Positions 51,301 to 62,739 of a DNA stretch of 64,000 bases are shown in pieces (within the stretch, counting starts at the first letter, position 1; each line of letters starts with the position of its first letter). Origin of the DNA: Strix aluco. Taxonomy: Eukaryota > Chordata > Aves > Strigiformes > Strigidae. The stretch is from the NCBI RefSeq assembly GCF_031877795.1, contig NC_133932.1:23376180-23440179 (forward strand), given 5' to 3'. The notes beneath the pieces are model-generated. The model saw nothing but the letters and a program-made list of their open reading frames with translations, was not told where the DNA came from and did not search any database. Both the position numbers and the translations under genes were made by a program.

Positions 51301-52217
51301 TAACTCTGGAGATCTATTGCTACAGCATTTCTGAGATGAGAGATGTGCATTTATGAAGATGGATTATTGAACATGATAGATGTTCTTCATAGGCTCTTTA
51401 GACAGATTCCAGAAAAAAAACAGCTCAAGACGTGCATTACATATGTAAGGATATTAGTTTTCAGTGTTCTGACAATTACTTACATCAGAATTTGACCAAG
51501 ATGTGATTATGAAATTGCTCCAGTCATTGTGCCATTATCTATGTAGGATTCAGTTATGGTCATATACATCCAGAAATCACTGCGAACTATCTCATAGTGT
51601 GTCATATGCCCAACAATAGGCACACGTGCAATGTAGAGATACAAATTACTTCATTACCTTAAAAGTAAGACTATGGTCTCTGACATCTACAGAAACCTGA
51701 ACTTAGCTTGACACCCTACAGTTGTAATTTTAGTTGTTATACTAGCTTTGGTGAGTGTACAATGGTTATACATTATTATACCCTCAGACCCTTAAGTGCT
51801 ATCATCACGCAAGACTATAAGGAAAAAAATGATTGTTTTCAAGAGCCATCACTCAGTCCTGTTAAGAAACCCTGAGTCATAGGAGAGTTTGCAATATCTC
51901 TGCTGGGCTCGTGTATTGATTAGCCTGTGTTCAGCAGACCATCTATCAAAACCGGGAATTTTAGCCAGGTACATGTGGTTTTTTGCCATTGCTTGCCTAG
52001 TGCCTGAGTGACTATTGCTAAACTCATGTGAGCTTGTGTCTGTGAGTGCTGCTGGGGGAAAGGATTTGACCACCCCCGGCAGTCGCTGCGTGACCAACAG
52101 CGTCCTTAATGTCAACTGCATCTGCGAGAGGCTGTTGTGCAGTTGTCAGACTTCAGCTGGGAACCTCAAAATTGAGGAGACACTCACCCCTCCCATGAAC
52201 GTCAGGCTGTGTGTGGC
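48351..52217. other. Sequence between two direct repeats, content unassigned
   Basis: About 3.9 kb of mixed-composition sequence lies between the two repeat copies. It includes a (GT)n tract at 50953-50968. The part at about 49740-50290 has several short runs that look like broken coding sequence, such as an acidic stretch near 49925-49975, but no retroviral or LINE motif was identified. If the flanking repeats are LTRs, this would be a heavily decayed internal region; that is inference only. Confidence 0.3.
50953..50968. repeat. (GT)8 microsatellite
   Basis: Uninterrupted GT dinucleotide run. Confidence 0.85.
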
Positions 52218-52530
52218 AAAGACCTCAGGAGGCCAATGCCCTGTATAGCACATATGTCCCCATCTGACTGAGGAAGGCTTAAACTGTCAACCTTAGGACC
52301 TAGAGGCATACTGGGAAGCGGGGCATAAAATTACAGGAAAATGCACAGTTGATAGAAAGTTTTCTGTATAACAAGTTAAACTGGACTATTAATGAGGGTG
52401 GGTTTTTTTCCCATATTAACCAGATAATTTAGACAATTATACTGTTAAAATATTACTGGACTAACAGTAAGTTCTTAGTTCCATATATGGTGTTCTGTTC
52501 TGCTCATAGCAAGATTTTGAGTGTAGCACT
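52218..52530 (+). repeat. Unclassified repeat, copy 2 of a direct-repeat pair
   Basis: This is the counterpart of 48113-48350 in the same orientation and about 4.1 kb downstream. It is longer because of an insertion of about 60-70 bp in the middle (roughly 52330-52410). Shared blocks are as listed for copy 1, the strongest being the 'ctgttaaaatatt...ctggactaacagtaagttctta' stretch at about 52442-52478. Confidence 0.6.
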
Positions 52531-55414
52531 AAGGAACTTGTCCCTGTCCCATCTTTCTGTTCATTCAAAACACTACTGGTTGCAGCTGAGAGCCAATGTG
52601 GTCAAATGCCACCAACTGCCATTAAAAACTAAATGACAACTAATACTGACAAGATCTAAGAGCCTGTCTGCAAAAACCATTTTAGACTTTCTACACTTCA
52701 CACAATTTCCACTGGATTCATCAGTTTTTATTGTGGTGAACTCAGTACACACTTAAATTCATGAATGCAACTTAGGTGCTATTCTGCTTTCTGAAAACTA
52801 AAATAGTTCTTCACATACTAATGAATTTATACTGACAGAGCTGTCAGAGCATTAGCAATATGCATCTCCTCCTTTCTTCTCACCTCACTTGACCTCCCCC
52901 AGGATTAGATGTGTTACCCTCTGAACAACTATCTGGCAACCTCACTTTCTTTTCTGAGTAAAAGGCCAGACAGCCTGAATGCCCATAGTGTTTCAGGGAG
53001 GAATGTAAGATTATGCAACCATCCTTCAAGAGACCTCCTAGGTAAGATTATTTCTCAGGGATTTTAGGAAAGACCTAGCAATGAACAGCAAGAAAGCAAA
53101 ACTGCTGCTGAAGCTGTGTGGTTTCATTCTTAATTCTAAGTGTATTGGATATAAACCATACAATATTTGGTTAGCATTAATAAATTGCTTGTTTAGTAGC
53201 AATATATTGTTACAGAAGCTCGCTGTAATAATAGCAGGAATGTTCCTCTGGAACAACTATCCTGGAGAGCTCAAGCTACTTATTTCCTAAGTGTTAAGAG
53301 ATTGGTAAGACAGAGGTGACAGTTATCAAGTATTGTGAGTATGGAATTAAGGAGAGAGTCCCAAATATTTTATGTTCCTCCCCCAACACATAAACACATA
53401 TGCAAATACCAGGAAATGTAAGTGTTGACAGTTGTAGAAGGTTGTTACTGTTGGCAGTAATTACTCTGGAGAAATACATATAAAAAGCATAAATACAACA
53501 GAGTATATACAAGGTTCAAAAATGTTATGATATTCCTAAAGTTCTTCTGTATTTTGTATCTGTGATGTGTTTCACAAATTCTTACTTGAAACCAAAGACT
53601 TTCTGCTAAATTAAATCCTTTTTTTTGGTGAGACTTATAGGCATTTTCACAACAAATATTGTTCTACATCTGCTGATATTTTTTAATTGGTATCACACTT
53701 TGAAGTGTCTTGACACAACAATAAAAGATATTTACATTTTTTGATACTCTGTTTTACAAAATAAGAACACCAAATCATAACAATACTGCAATATTGTGAA
53801 AGCAAGAAGCAGCCATTATCTAGGACTTTCAGGTTGTTGGAACGTGTTTTCATTTTGCTCTGCATGGTAAGTGCAAATGGCATTCCCCTCAACTGCGCTT
53901 ACTGGAATGTGACAACCCTGAAACTGGCTTTTTAGTATTTCAGACTGTACATTAGTTTTGATCGTTAAAGACGTGTTTGTATTTAAAGCTCTTGATACCA
54001 TGACAGGGCAGATGTAAGACCTTAAAAGACAGTCTCGATGAATACTCTACATTTCTTAAAAAACCCAAATGCAAAACCAAAAATGAAACCCCCAAACCTA
54101 GAAACTGATTAATGGATATACTAACAGATTCTTGGAATGTTTGCTGCAATTTTCAAGGGTATGTGCTTTGTTCTTCATATGTAATCAAACAGCTGAATCC
54201 TTGCTAGAAGTGCAGTTTTAATTATGAAACTGTGACATGCTGTTGAGGTCTAGCTTTGGCAGCAACTGTGCAACCCTGACCATTTCTCTTTTATGCGTTT
54301 CACCTTGGAGAATCAGAAGATAGGGATAAGTAGCTTGTTTAATCTCCATTCCCAATCTTTGACCTGTCTGAGAAGGCTACCAAGATAAATGATGATTTTT
54401 TTTTTAAGGGGGGGCACTTGTATTGGGTCTGGATGGCAACTGTGCAATTAATTTCTTATGGATTCTTGAATAAATGATAGGGGTAAGTATGGCTCGCCAA
54501 TGTGGCAAAGTAAGCAAGTTTTCTTTTGAATTTTGAACTCCATTTTGTGTTATGTACTGAATGTGCAGAAACCAGTCCAAAGGTGAGAAGCTGCAATGTG
54601 TACCGTAACACACTCAGATGTCTGATACTCTATAAAGGACACAAGGAATCCTTCAAGAATCAATTCTTCTGGAATAATGAAACACCAGTCTTTCTGAACA
54701 GCTGCCTCTGTTGATGGGAACACCTTTTCTTGATAGTGCCCATTGTGGGATCTACTATAGGCACAGGGGAGAGCTCATGTGTTCCTGTGTTTCCCAGTCC
54801 TTGGCCATGGACAACTTCTCATCTTTAAGATGTCAAATGGTGCAATGGCAATAAAAAATGCATACATCTCCTCACACGCAAGCAAGCAAAGTAAGCCAAC
54901 CATACCTAGATGTAAAAAGGCTTTAAGGAAAAGGAACTGGGAAAACCTCTGCCCAGACTGAAATGATGACAAATCTTGGTTACAGCTTTTAAGTACTGAA
55001 TTTAAACATACAAAGGACACGCCTTGTGACTTGTCACTTTGAGAGATCAGTAATTCTTAAATGTTCTCAACAGCAGAATTAAAAAATATCTTGCTGTCTT
55101 TGGTACCTCCCATCTCTTCTAGGTCAGAATAAACTAGGAGTCTGTAGACTGCCCATGGCTAAAATGGAGCACAGCTGATGGAACAGGCTAATGAGGGCAT
55201 TTGGGACCATGCTAGAGCATCCAGATATGAATGTTTGCAATGCCCCATTTATTTCTATACTGGAATAAAAACCAGGCACACATCATCCTTGGCCATCATC
55301 CTCTTTCTCTCCCTGCAGGCTAGAAGGTAACTGCAGCAAACCCTCATCGTGTTCTTGCTCTGGGCAATCTGAGAACCAGCATGGCAGGAACCACACTGTA
55401 ACTCTTGTATGAGT

Positions 55415-55415
<1 letters not shown>
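52531..55415. other. Intergenic, no gene seen
   Basis: AT-rich sequence. Short open frames on both strands at 53038-53290, 53683-54149, 54404-54714 and 54775-55020 carry no recognisable motif. Confidence 0.5.

Positions 55416-55468
<53 letters not shown>
55416..55468. repeat. (TATC)13 tetranucleotide microsatellite
   Basis: About 53 bp of uninterrupted TATC/ATCT units. The long pure run implies it is likely length-polymorphic. Confidence 0.97.
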
Positions 55469-58180
55469 GTCTCACAGCTGTGAGATTGGGCAGTCTAGAA
55501 ATCAGCAGTAGTGCACAACAACTGTAGTGCAGAATCCTGTACCCCAAAGATGACTCTGACAGGTCTAGAAGCATCTTACAGAGCCAGGCCCAGACCAGGG
55601 ACCAGGTCTGCTCTGAGACACTTGGTTTAGAAACACCTTGAGCTCAGGAACTGGGTCTGCAAGAGCCAGTCAAGACCAGAGACCACACAGATCTGTTCTG
55701 GCTGATACGAACAGATGTATTGATGAGAATCTAAACCACTGCCTTAATGAAAAAATACTTTTTCCTAACCCAGTTCCTACAGTTTAGCATCTCTTTCATC
55801 TTTTGCAGAATAAGGGGAAAATATTAGGGAATCAAAATGGAGGTAATGCATGACAAGAGTAGCCATTTTTCTCTTGCTTCAATGCTTTCCAGATCTTGAA
55901 TGTTCTTTAATCCAAAACTGATTTCTATTTGAACTTTGCATATTACAAAAAAATCTAAATTTATAATAATTGTAACTATACAGTTACTGCTCAGCATTGC
56001 TATGCACCATTTTAAAGTATACCTAACTTAAGCATAAGCATCCTTTGAAAGACGAGTTTAGCGTGGATTGATGTATTCCAGCCTCAGTGGTTAACCAGGT
56101 ACCAGACAGATGCCTTAGAGAGCACTCCTATATGATCCACTGCTGTCCCCTCAAAAGAGCAGTTATTACAAACAGTCCTCTTCCTATTTCCACTGGCAGC
56201 AGCAGCTGCCAGCTTTGTATCAATCTCTGACAATTGCACAAAGATGCATTCAGCTGTTGGGACAATATTCATTGTTTGAACTGCCATTTTTGCCTCCAGG
56301 TAGAGGACTAAATGGGAGTCTGCCGAGAGCCAACCTCAGCCTCTGAATCTCAGCTAGATATAATAGATGATCACAGTAATATACGCCTTAGTATCTTTGA
56401 GTTACTTGTGACAAAGCAGGCAGATAAAATCATGCCCAAGTTGTAAACTGGAACATGAGTAGATACAAATGCTATGGTTATCAATCTCCCAGTTCACAGA
56501 GTATTAAATATAGCATTTGGGCTTTGTCTATTATAGGGACAGGGGCTATTTGCAGAATTTAACTTCCTGAAGTTCAAGGTTACTTGGATGTGAGGCTGCA
56601 CACTGTATCATTTCTACGTAAAATCTTCAAATGAAGGTTAAGAAGGAGTCCCTGTCTTTAGGGAGCCAAAAGTCACAGCTGTATTTCTACTGTTTACAGA
56701 AATTGCTAATGCTGATTTATAAATCTCTCTCTTGTGTTTATGCCAAAGAGCTAATAATGGTGCTGTGAACTTGCTTGAGTTTCCTGACAATGAAGAAAAT
56801 CAAAGAGACTGTGCTAAGAGTGAAGCTCCTGTTTCCTATGCTTGTGAATTCAAAGGCTGCAGGAATTGCTCTCCTACCTCCACTTCAAGAGCAGGTGACC
56901 CCTCCAGCACCAAACACCTGGAAGCCCCAAAGCAGCAGCACAGGAAACACCTAACACCTAACTATTGTAAAAAAATAATCTCATCATTCTGGATAATCAG
57001 TTGAAATTTCTCTCTTTTTAGATTGCCAAACTAGTTAACTGTGAGAATAAGAGCGACACATTCGCAAAAGAAAATGATGCAGATGCTTCTTGAAAGAAGC
57101 AAGAAGATGGTAAGAGTTGTTAAACTTTGGTTTGGCACAGGCACTGAAATCGTTCCACGCAGAAAGTTTTAAGAAGCACAGGAAATTTTAAAAACAGTTT
57201 CTCTGTCTCCAGTGAGACTGAAGAAATGGTGGACACTGGAAAAAAAAAATAAATCCTGATCTAGGAGAGCTGGATATGATAGGTTATTCTGCTACAGCAT
57301 AGATGCTGCTTCTTTCAAAAAACAAACAAAAACTGCTTGGTCCTTCTGCTGGGGCAACTTCTACAGTGAACAGTACTTCCTCCTCATTCTTAGGACAGAG
57401 AATACTTGCTGCACTCTATAAGGAAAAAAGGACAAAAGTACTTGGATATATGTAGTTAGAAACTGCTGCAAGGGAGGAAATATAGTGTAGTTAAGCATAC
57501 ACTGCTGATGAAACAAATCATTACGGAAACTTTCACTGTAGCCAATTTTGTGTAAAGTAATAAATGAATTGCCAGTGTTCATTACGTGCTGTGCTGTTAG
57601 TTATCTGGCAGACAGGAAGGGGAAGCAGCACCAAAATTCAGAAGAAGCCAGGATAGGGGAGATGAGTTACAAACTGAGGATTACAATTTAGGAGATGGTT
57701 GTGGAAAGGAGATAAGGTATCTAGGAGCTGAAGGGTTTACAAACCGTGGCCGAAAAGCATTCAAAAGAGGCCTCTAAATAAACGTTCTCACTACGTGTCT
57801 AAACAAAGCAAAATTGCTGGACCTTAAATAAAAGTGCTAAATGCTGGCCTAGAGGCATGGTCAGGCTAGTGATTAGTTGCCTTGGATATTTGGTGGCCTA
57901 TCCAAAAACGAGACATGCTGATATTAGGTCAAAAACTTCCACAGCAATCTACCTGTGCTATTCAGCATTTAGAGCTGCATTAGGATCAGCTGAATTAATC
58001 TTACTTTGTTTAGGATTCTCTATGTGTCCAGTACAGCGACATTTTGCTGTACAGACGCGGTGTTTATGAGAACTCATGGATGCCCCCGGAGTCTTGTTTT
58101 GCTGAGCTTGTCTGTGAGCACGCCAGCACCCTATCAAACAGTCGAGAAATTTATTCCAGCACTCACGATGCCACCAAATC
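55469..58180. other. Proximal upstream flank of GBE1, no gene seen
   Basis: Sequence remains AT-rich until the CpG island. No exon or known repeat was recognised. Distal promoter or enhancer elements could be present but cannot be identified by reading. Confidence 0.45.
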
Positions 58181-58183
58181 TGT

Positions 58184-58232
58184 TTGGGGAGGGGGGGTGG
58201 CTGTTGGTGTTGGTGTGGGGGTTTTTTTGTGT
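58184..58232. repeat. G/GT-rich low-complexity tract at island edge
   Basis: A G-rich run is followed by repeated ggtgttggtgt units and a T-run, ending in gtgtgtggg. It marks the compositional change just before the CpG island. Confidence 0.7.
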
Positions 58233-58938
58233 GTGGGAACGCAGAGTTCACCCGGCAGCAGACACGCTGAAAAAGACATCAAAGAGGCACTAAGAAAACA
58301 AAGTGAGGACCGCCGCGACCACAGACCCCCCCCCTCCTGCCGGCTCGGCCCTGCCCTGCCCTGCCGGGGAGGTCGGCTCCCACAGCCCTTTGTTATTTCC
58401 CTTCCCGACGGGGCGCAGCTCGCCCCCCCGCCCAGCCCCTCGGCAGCGGCATTTCGGGTGGCCGCCCGGAGCTCCGGCCGCGCTCCCTCGCCTCAGGGGG
58501 GGTGGTGGCTCCGGCAGCGCCGCGGCCCAGGCCCGGTCCGCGCCCGCCCCGACACCCCGCACCGTTTTGAGGAGATCGGCTCTTTTTACACTCCCCCCGC
58601 CCCCCCTCCCGCTATCACCCCCCTGCGGGCAGAGAGACGGGGCTGCGAAGCCGGACCCCGGGCTCGCCCGCGCCAAAGGGAGGCAGGGACAGGAGCCCCC
58701 CCCAACGCACCCTCCCCTGAGGCGCCCGCGGCCCCCACATCGCCGCACCGGGCACCGAGGGGGTGGGGATGAGGGGGGTGAGCGCGGCGCGGGCCGGGCG
58801 GCTGGCACGGCGGGCGGGGAGGGGCGGCGGAGGCGGCCGCCTCCCGGCCCCGGCGGGCTGCCCCGGCCGGTGGGCGGCGCCGGGCGGTGAGAGGCAGGGG
58901 GCGCCTCGCCCGCCCGCCCCGGCCCCCCTCCCCGGGTG

Positions 58939-58944
58939 TATATA
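58939..58944 (+). promoter_or_regulatory. GBE1: TATA-like box of GBE1
   Basis: gtgTATATAgcgg stands out in nearly pure GC sequence, 45 nt before the ATG. At the usual distance of about 30 nt it would place transcription start near 58968-58974, leaving a leader of roughly 10-16 nt. That fits the TISU element at the start codon. Function is inferred from position only. Confidence 0.55.
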
Positions 58945-58979
58945 GCGGCGGCGCGGCGCGGCGCGGCTCCCGCGGCGGG

Positions 58980-58991
58980 CAAGATGGCGGC
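58980..58991 (+). promoter_or_regulatory. GBE1: TISU / YY1 element at the start codon
   Basis: CAAGATGGCGGC is an exact match to the TISU consensus SAASATGGCGGC and contains the YY1 core AANATGGCGGC. TISU is known as a combined transcription and translation initiation element that allows accurate initiation from very short leaders without scanning. The ATG is in a strong context, with A at -3 and G at +4. Confidence 0.8.
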
Positions 58992-59087
58992 CGCCGCCAG
59001 CACGCAGCCCCCGCGGCCGCCGAAGCTGGCGCAGCTGCTGGAGCGGGACCCCTACCTGGCCCCCTTCGAGACGGACTTCCAGCGCAG
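58984..59087 (+). CDS. GBE1: 1,4-alpha-glucan branching enzyme, coding exon 1 (partial gene)
   Basis: This exon encodes the first 34 residues plus two bases of codon 35. GBE1 is the cytosolic glycogen-branching enzyme, which transfers alpha-1,4 glucan chains to alpha-1,6 positions. The peptide starts MAAAASTQPPRPPK and continues LLERDPYLAPFETDFQR. It matches the N-terminal LLxxDPYLxPxxxDFQRRY stretch of vertebrate GBE1, just before the CBM48 domain. The catalytic (alpha/beta)8 domain lies in later exons outside the window. The donor is cgcag|gtaccg; the split codon would complete the second R of QRR. The sequence before LAQLLE is about 13 residues shorter than I recall for human GBE1. The ATG chosen is the first in the predicted mRNA and has a TISU context. 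Regulation appears to be CpG-island type, with a nearby TATA box. Confidence 0.93.
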
Positions 59088-61084
59088 GTACCGCCCCGGC
59101 CCGCCTGCCGGCGGCCTAGGCCTCCGCCGCGGGGAGGGCAGCGTCGCGGCGCGTCGCCTCGGCAGGGCGAGGGGCGGCGGGCGAGCAGGCGACGACCGCC
59201 CGCCTGCCTCTGGGGGCGCCGGGGCGGGCGGGGGGAGCGGCGGGGCGGGCGGTGTCCCCTCCCCCTCCCTCCTCTCCCCTCCCCGTCGCGGCGGGGGCTG
59301 TCCCTCAGCCAGCGCCGGGGCGGCTCTGCTTCCCGCCCCGGCGGCGGCGGCGGGGGGGGGACGGGCCCGGAGCTGGGAGTTTCGCGCCGGCCCTGCCGAC
59401 GGAGGCGCTTCCACTGCGGGCGGAGCCGCCGCCGGGGGCCCGGCAGGGCCTCCCGAGCCGAACGTGGCGCGCCGCTGCAGGGAGGCCTCGGCCGCGGGCC
59501 TCTCCCCGGCCTTGTGGGAGGCCGTCCCGTCCCCCGCAGGCTCTCCGCCGCCCCGGGCGTCTTCCTCGTCCCCCTTGGGCCCGCCTGAAAGCGGCATCGC
59601 TTCGTCACGGCGGGGGCGGGGGGGGGGGGGCTGGCTCACGGGCGAGCGCAGGCAGGTGTGTCGCGGGGGGATGCGCCGTGGGCAGCTTGTGAGGGCGGTT
59701 AGCCGAGCCGTTGTCCCTAATAAAAATGTTTTCTAGCCCAGCTGTGGTAACCTGTAAATAAACTGTTCTGAATCTCCTTTTTCTGGAGAATTTTACTTTA
59801 GGTGCGGTTTTGGAGATGCCCCTGAATCCCCAGCTCAGCGGTTCCTCAGACCTCCAATCGATAAAGTAGCAGAGTGTGCTACTTTAGGTTGGTTTCAGGG
59901 TGCCAGTCCGAGCATCCTTTTTTTTTTTTTTTTTTGCCTCTCGCCGGGAACTGCGACACCAGCCTCTGACTGGGACGGGCAGCAGGCCTGGGTGAGAGCC
60001 TGCCAGCAGCAGCAGCAGCTCGGGCAGAGGTGACCTGCGTCCTGCAGAGCTGGTCTACCGGCCTTGAAAGAATGCTAAAACCTCACTGGCAGTTTGAAAA
60101 CACGAACTCTGGGAGTTTTATGGTGCAGCTCTGTGTGTTGCATTTCATTAGTGGTCCTCTGATAATCGAAATTGTAGTACAGACCAGTGCTCTATGTCCC
60201 AGAAGTCTGGAAAAATCTATGTATGTGGGAGGGAAGTAAGAGGGAATTTGCTTTTTTTTTTTTAAAGTATTTGGCTTTTTTCCTATACTGTATTACACAT
60301 GGTGCTTTTGGCTCACCATTGCCAGGTGTTCTGTTGGGTTCTGGCAGAGAACAGGGGTAAGGCTAGATCTTGTAAAATGAGATTCAGGAGTGAGTGAGCT
60401 ATTAGGCTGATTTACAGAGCAGTTTTTCAAACGGTAATCTTAATGATAGAATAGCTGAGTTTTTTAAACCATGATTCCTGGAATGCTTCTGGTAATGTAG
60501 GCAGTGCTGTAAAACACATAATTCTTCTGGTGGAATGCTGGGGTATAGGAAGTAGTAAGTGGGTAGATCTGTCTCTTAATAAAACCATTCACTGAACCAC
60601 TTGGGCTTCCCAATGTGCCTGCCATCAAAATGGACACATTGTGGATGACGGTGTCTGTATTTCTGAGGATGGTATGGCTGTGCTGAACACGGTGAGTTCT
60701 CAGAACTTGCGTACTTCCCAGGTTCATCCATCTGAAGCACAGAAATTCAGATGGTCCTGCCTGTATCTTACCCTTTCCTGGCTTCTGAACCTCAAACTGG
60801 TCACTTACTATATAATTATTGTGGAAACATATATACTCTTAATTAGTTTAAAAAAATAAATGAAAACTTCGGTGACAACCTGTGATAAACCCAGTGTCTT
60901 ATTCCAAGCCCAAACAAGCCCATGCTGTCTTTCATCCTGTGGATGGTAGAGTGCCAGGGAGGAACAGGGTAAGCACAGGGAGATGCCTGTTGGTGTCTCC
61001 ATGCAATGCCAATCCCAGCTTCCACGAATTGTGATTCAGTCTGTATTTAATGGCTCCAGGTGTGTTTTTACCTAGAGCTCTTGC

Positions 61085-61325
61085 ATCAGGAGTATCCAGG
61101 AGAAAAGGGTTTTGCAGCCTAATGGCTGCTTGTGTGAAGAAACAGTTCTTGGGCGTGTTTTGAGCCTCCAGTATGTGGGCTTCCGCTTACTCTTCTCCAA
61201 TTCTTGTACTGGAAGAGGTGGTGAATGGCCCTGCACAACTCTGTTCACTGTGTCCATGAAATCCTGAGCAGTGCAGAGCTATAGGATCCTTGTTCCAGGC
61301 TGAAGGGTCCTGATGTGTTTTAACT
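61085..61325 (-). mobile_element. Old CR1-family LINE 3' fragment in GBE1 intron 1
   Basis: On the + strand, 'gtgaagaaacagttcttggg', 'tcttgtactggaagaggtgg', 'gttcactgtgtccatgaaat' and 'ccaggctgaagggtcct' follow the order of the complement of a CR1 C-terminal/3' region ('...aagaa.ttcct', 'ttcttgt.tta', 'tctccac..catga.att', 'caagctgaaaagtcc'). It is strongly diverged and was assigned by pattern. Confidence 0.5.
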
Positions 61326-62739
61326 GGTTGTTGTGTGAAGGTGGTCCACATGTCTGATCCTTTACTGTGTTGTGTGTCTTTCCTGGCCCCTTTTGGGAGG
61401 ACGATTAGAACTGAAAACAGTCTTTGAGTTGAATACTGTGTGAATTCATACAGTTACATAATGATAGGGTGCTTCCATAACTAATCCTTCAAGTAAAGGT
61501 GTAAAGCAAAATAAACCTGAAGAAGCAGAAATGTGCTTAAATGTATTTACCTTTGAAGCTCCAAGCATACATACAAAGTTGCTCATATTAATATTCTACT
61601 GGCAGTAAGTTCTTATGCCTCTAGAAGGGTAGCAATTATTTTAGATAGTGACTTAAGTGTTGGTTAAGTAACTCAATGGATCTGATGTGTCCCACACATA
61701 GCGGGAAAGGCTGTGGTGAAGCAACCAAGAATAAGTGCTGCTGTTCAGCTGTCAAATGCTTGCCATAGCCTCATCACAGGTAGGGCAGGGGGACTAATTT
61801 TTAATATGTATTTGGTATTAGCAATTCCTTTACACTTGTAGAGTAGGAAAACTGGATAGAAATGATACCACTCAACTTCTGAACAAGTAACAATCTGTTC
61901 ATTATTCCTTCTGATACTACTGGCTGGCTTTGTCTACCTATACTCCTGATAGTCTCAGCCAGCAGTGTTTTTTGACGCTTGAAGAGTTTAAACAGCGAAG
62001 GTACAGGTAGTCTCTTGGTTCAGAAGGTTGAGTTCTGATGAAGGGGACAGGAGACAGTTGTTGTGCCTGGCACCCCGTAGCACCAAAAGTAATTTACTGG
62101 CTTTGGAGTAGGAAGCTTTGGGAAAGAATAGAAGTTAAACAGACTTGAGAAAATACAATATGTGTGGGTACTTTTACTGTAGTAGTCTAAATTTATTCTT
62201 AAAGCTTGCAATGATGTTGACTTTACTTAATATTAAACAAAATAATTAAGGACTGATGGGAATTTTGTAGCTTATAGCTATTGTACTGTGTATCGCTTAG
62301 AGAAATAAAAATTGGGGATTTTGAGAGAGGATTAAGGATGCTTGAGAAACAAAGCTTTTCAAACATTTGTCTGTGGAGATCTTTATACTATGCCTTGTGC
62401 AAAAATATATAAAAATAGTCCTCCCTTTGTCTTGCGTGGTAACAGTATGTTCTTCTACAGAGGGGAGAGGAAGTAAAAGATTTGGGGTCTATTCTTGGCA
62501 GTGACATCAGCAAGTTGTTGACTCACCCTTTGGGATTGAGTCTGTCTGCTGTTTTATCCGTAACACCATATTAGCATACCCATATTATTGCTAGTGGAAA
62601 ATTTTATAACTGTTTATGCATGACTGTTGTAGGATGCACAGTTAACTTGATTATGATGGTTTATTCTCACACTCAAAGCAGGGCCATTTTTGCTGTTGGA
62701 TTGTGTTTCACAGGACCTTGTTGGGTTGTGCTGAATCTC

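Larger units (their letters stand above)
58301..59705. promoter_or_regulatory. CpG island over the GBE1 promoter and exon 1
   Basis: GC content and CpG density rise abruptly at about 58300 and fall again by about 59710, against an AT-rich background on both sides. GC boxes (ggggcgg, for example 58821-58827) and C-rich SP1-type runs (58909-58932) lie before the gene start. Several runs can form G-quadruplexes (59212-59252 and about 59609-59630). Islands of this kind often start transcription in both directions, so an upstream antisense transcript is possible but unproven. All long open frames across the island, up to 340 codons, come from its lack of AT-rich stop codons. Confidence 0.95.

Noticed and set aside
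58044-59736. Long overlapping open frames (up to 340 codons) on both strands of the CpG island
   Set aside because: GC-rich sequence lacks stop codons by composition. The products are proline/arginine/glycine-rich with no domains, and only the short frame from 58984 to 59087 matches a known protein.
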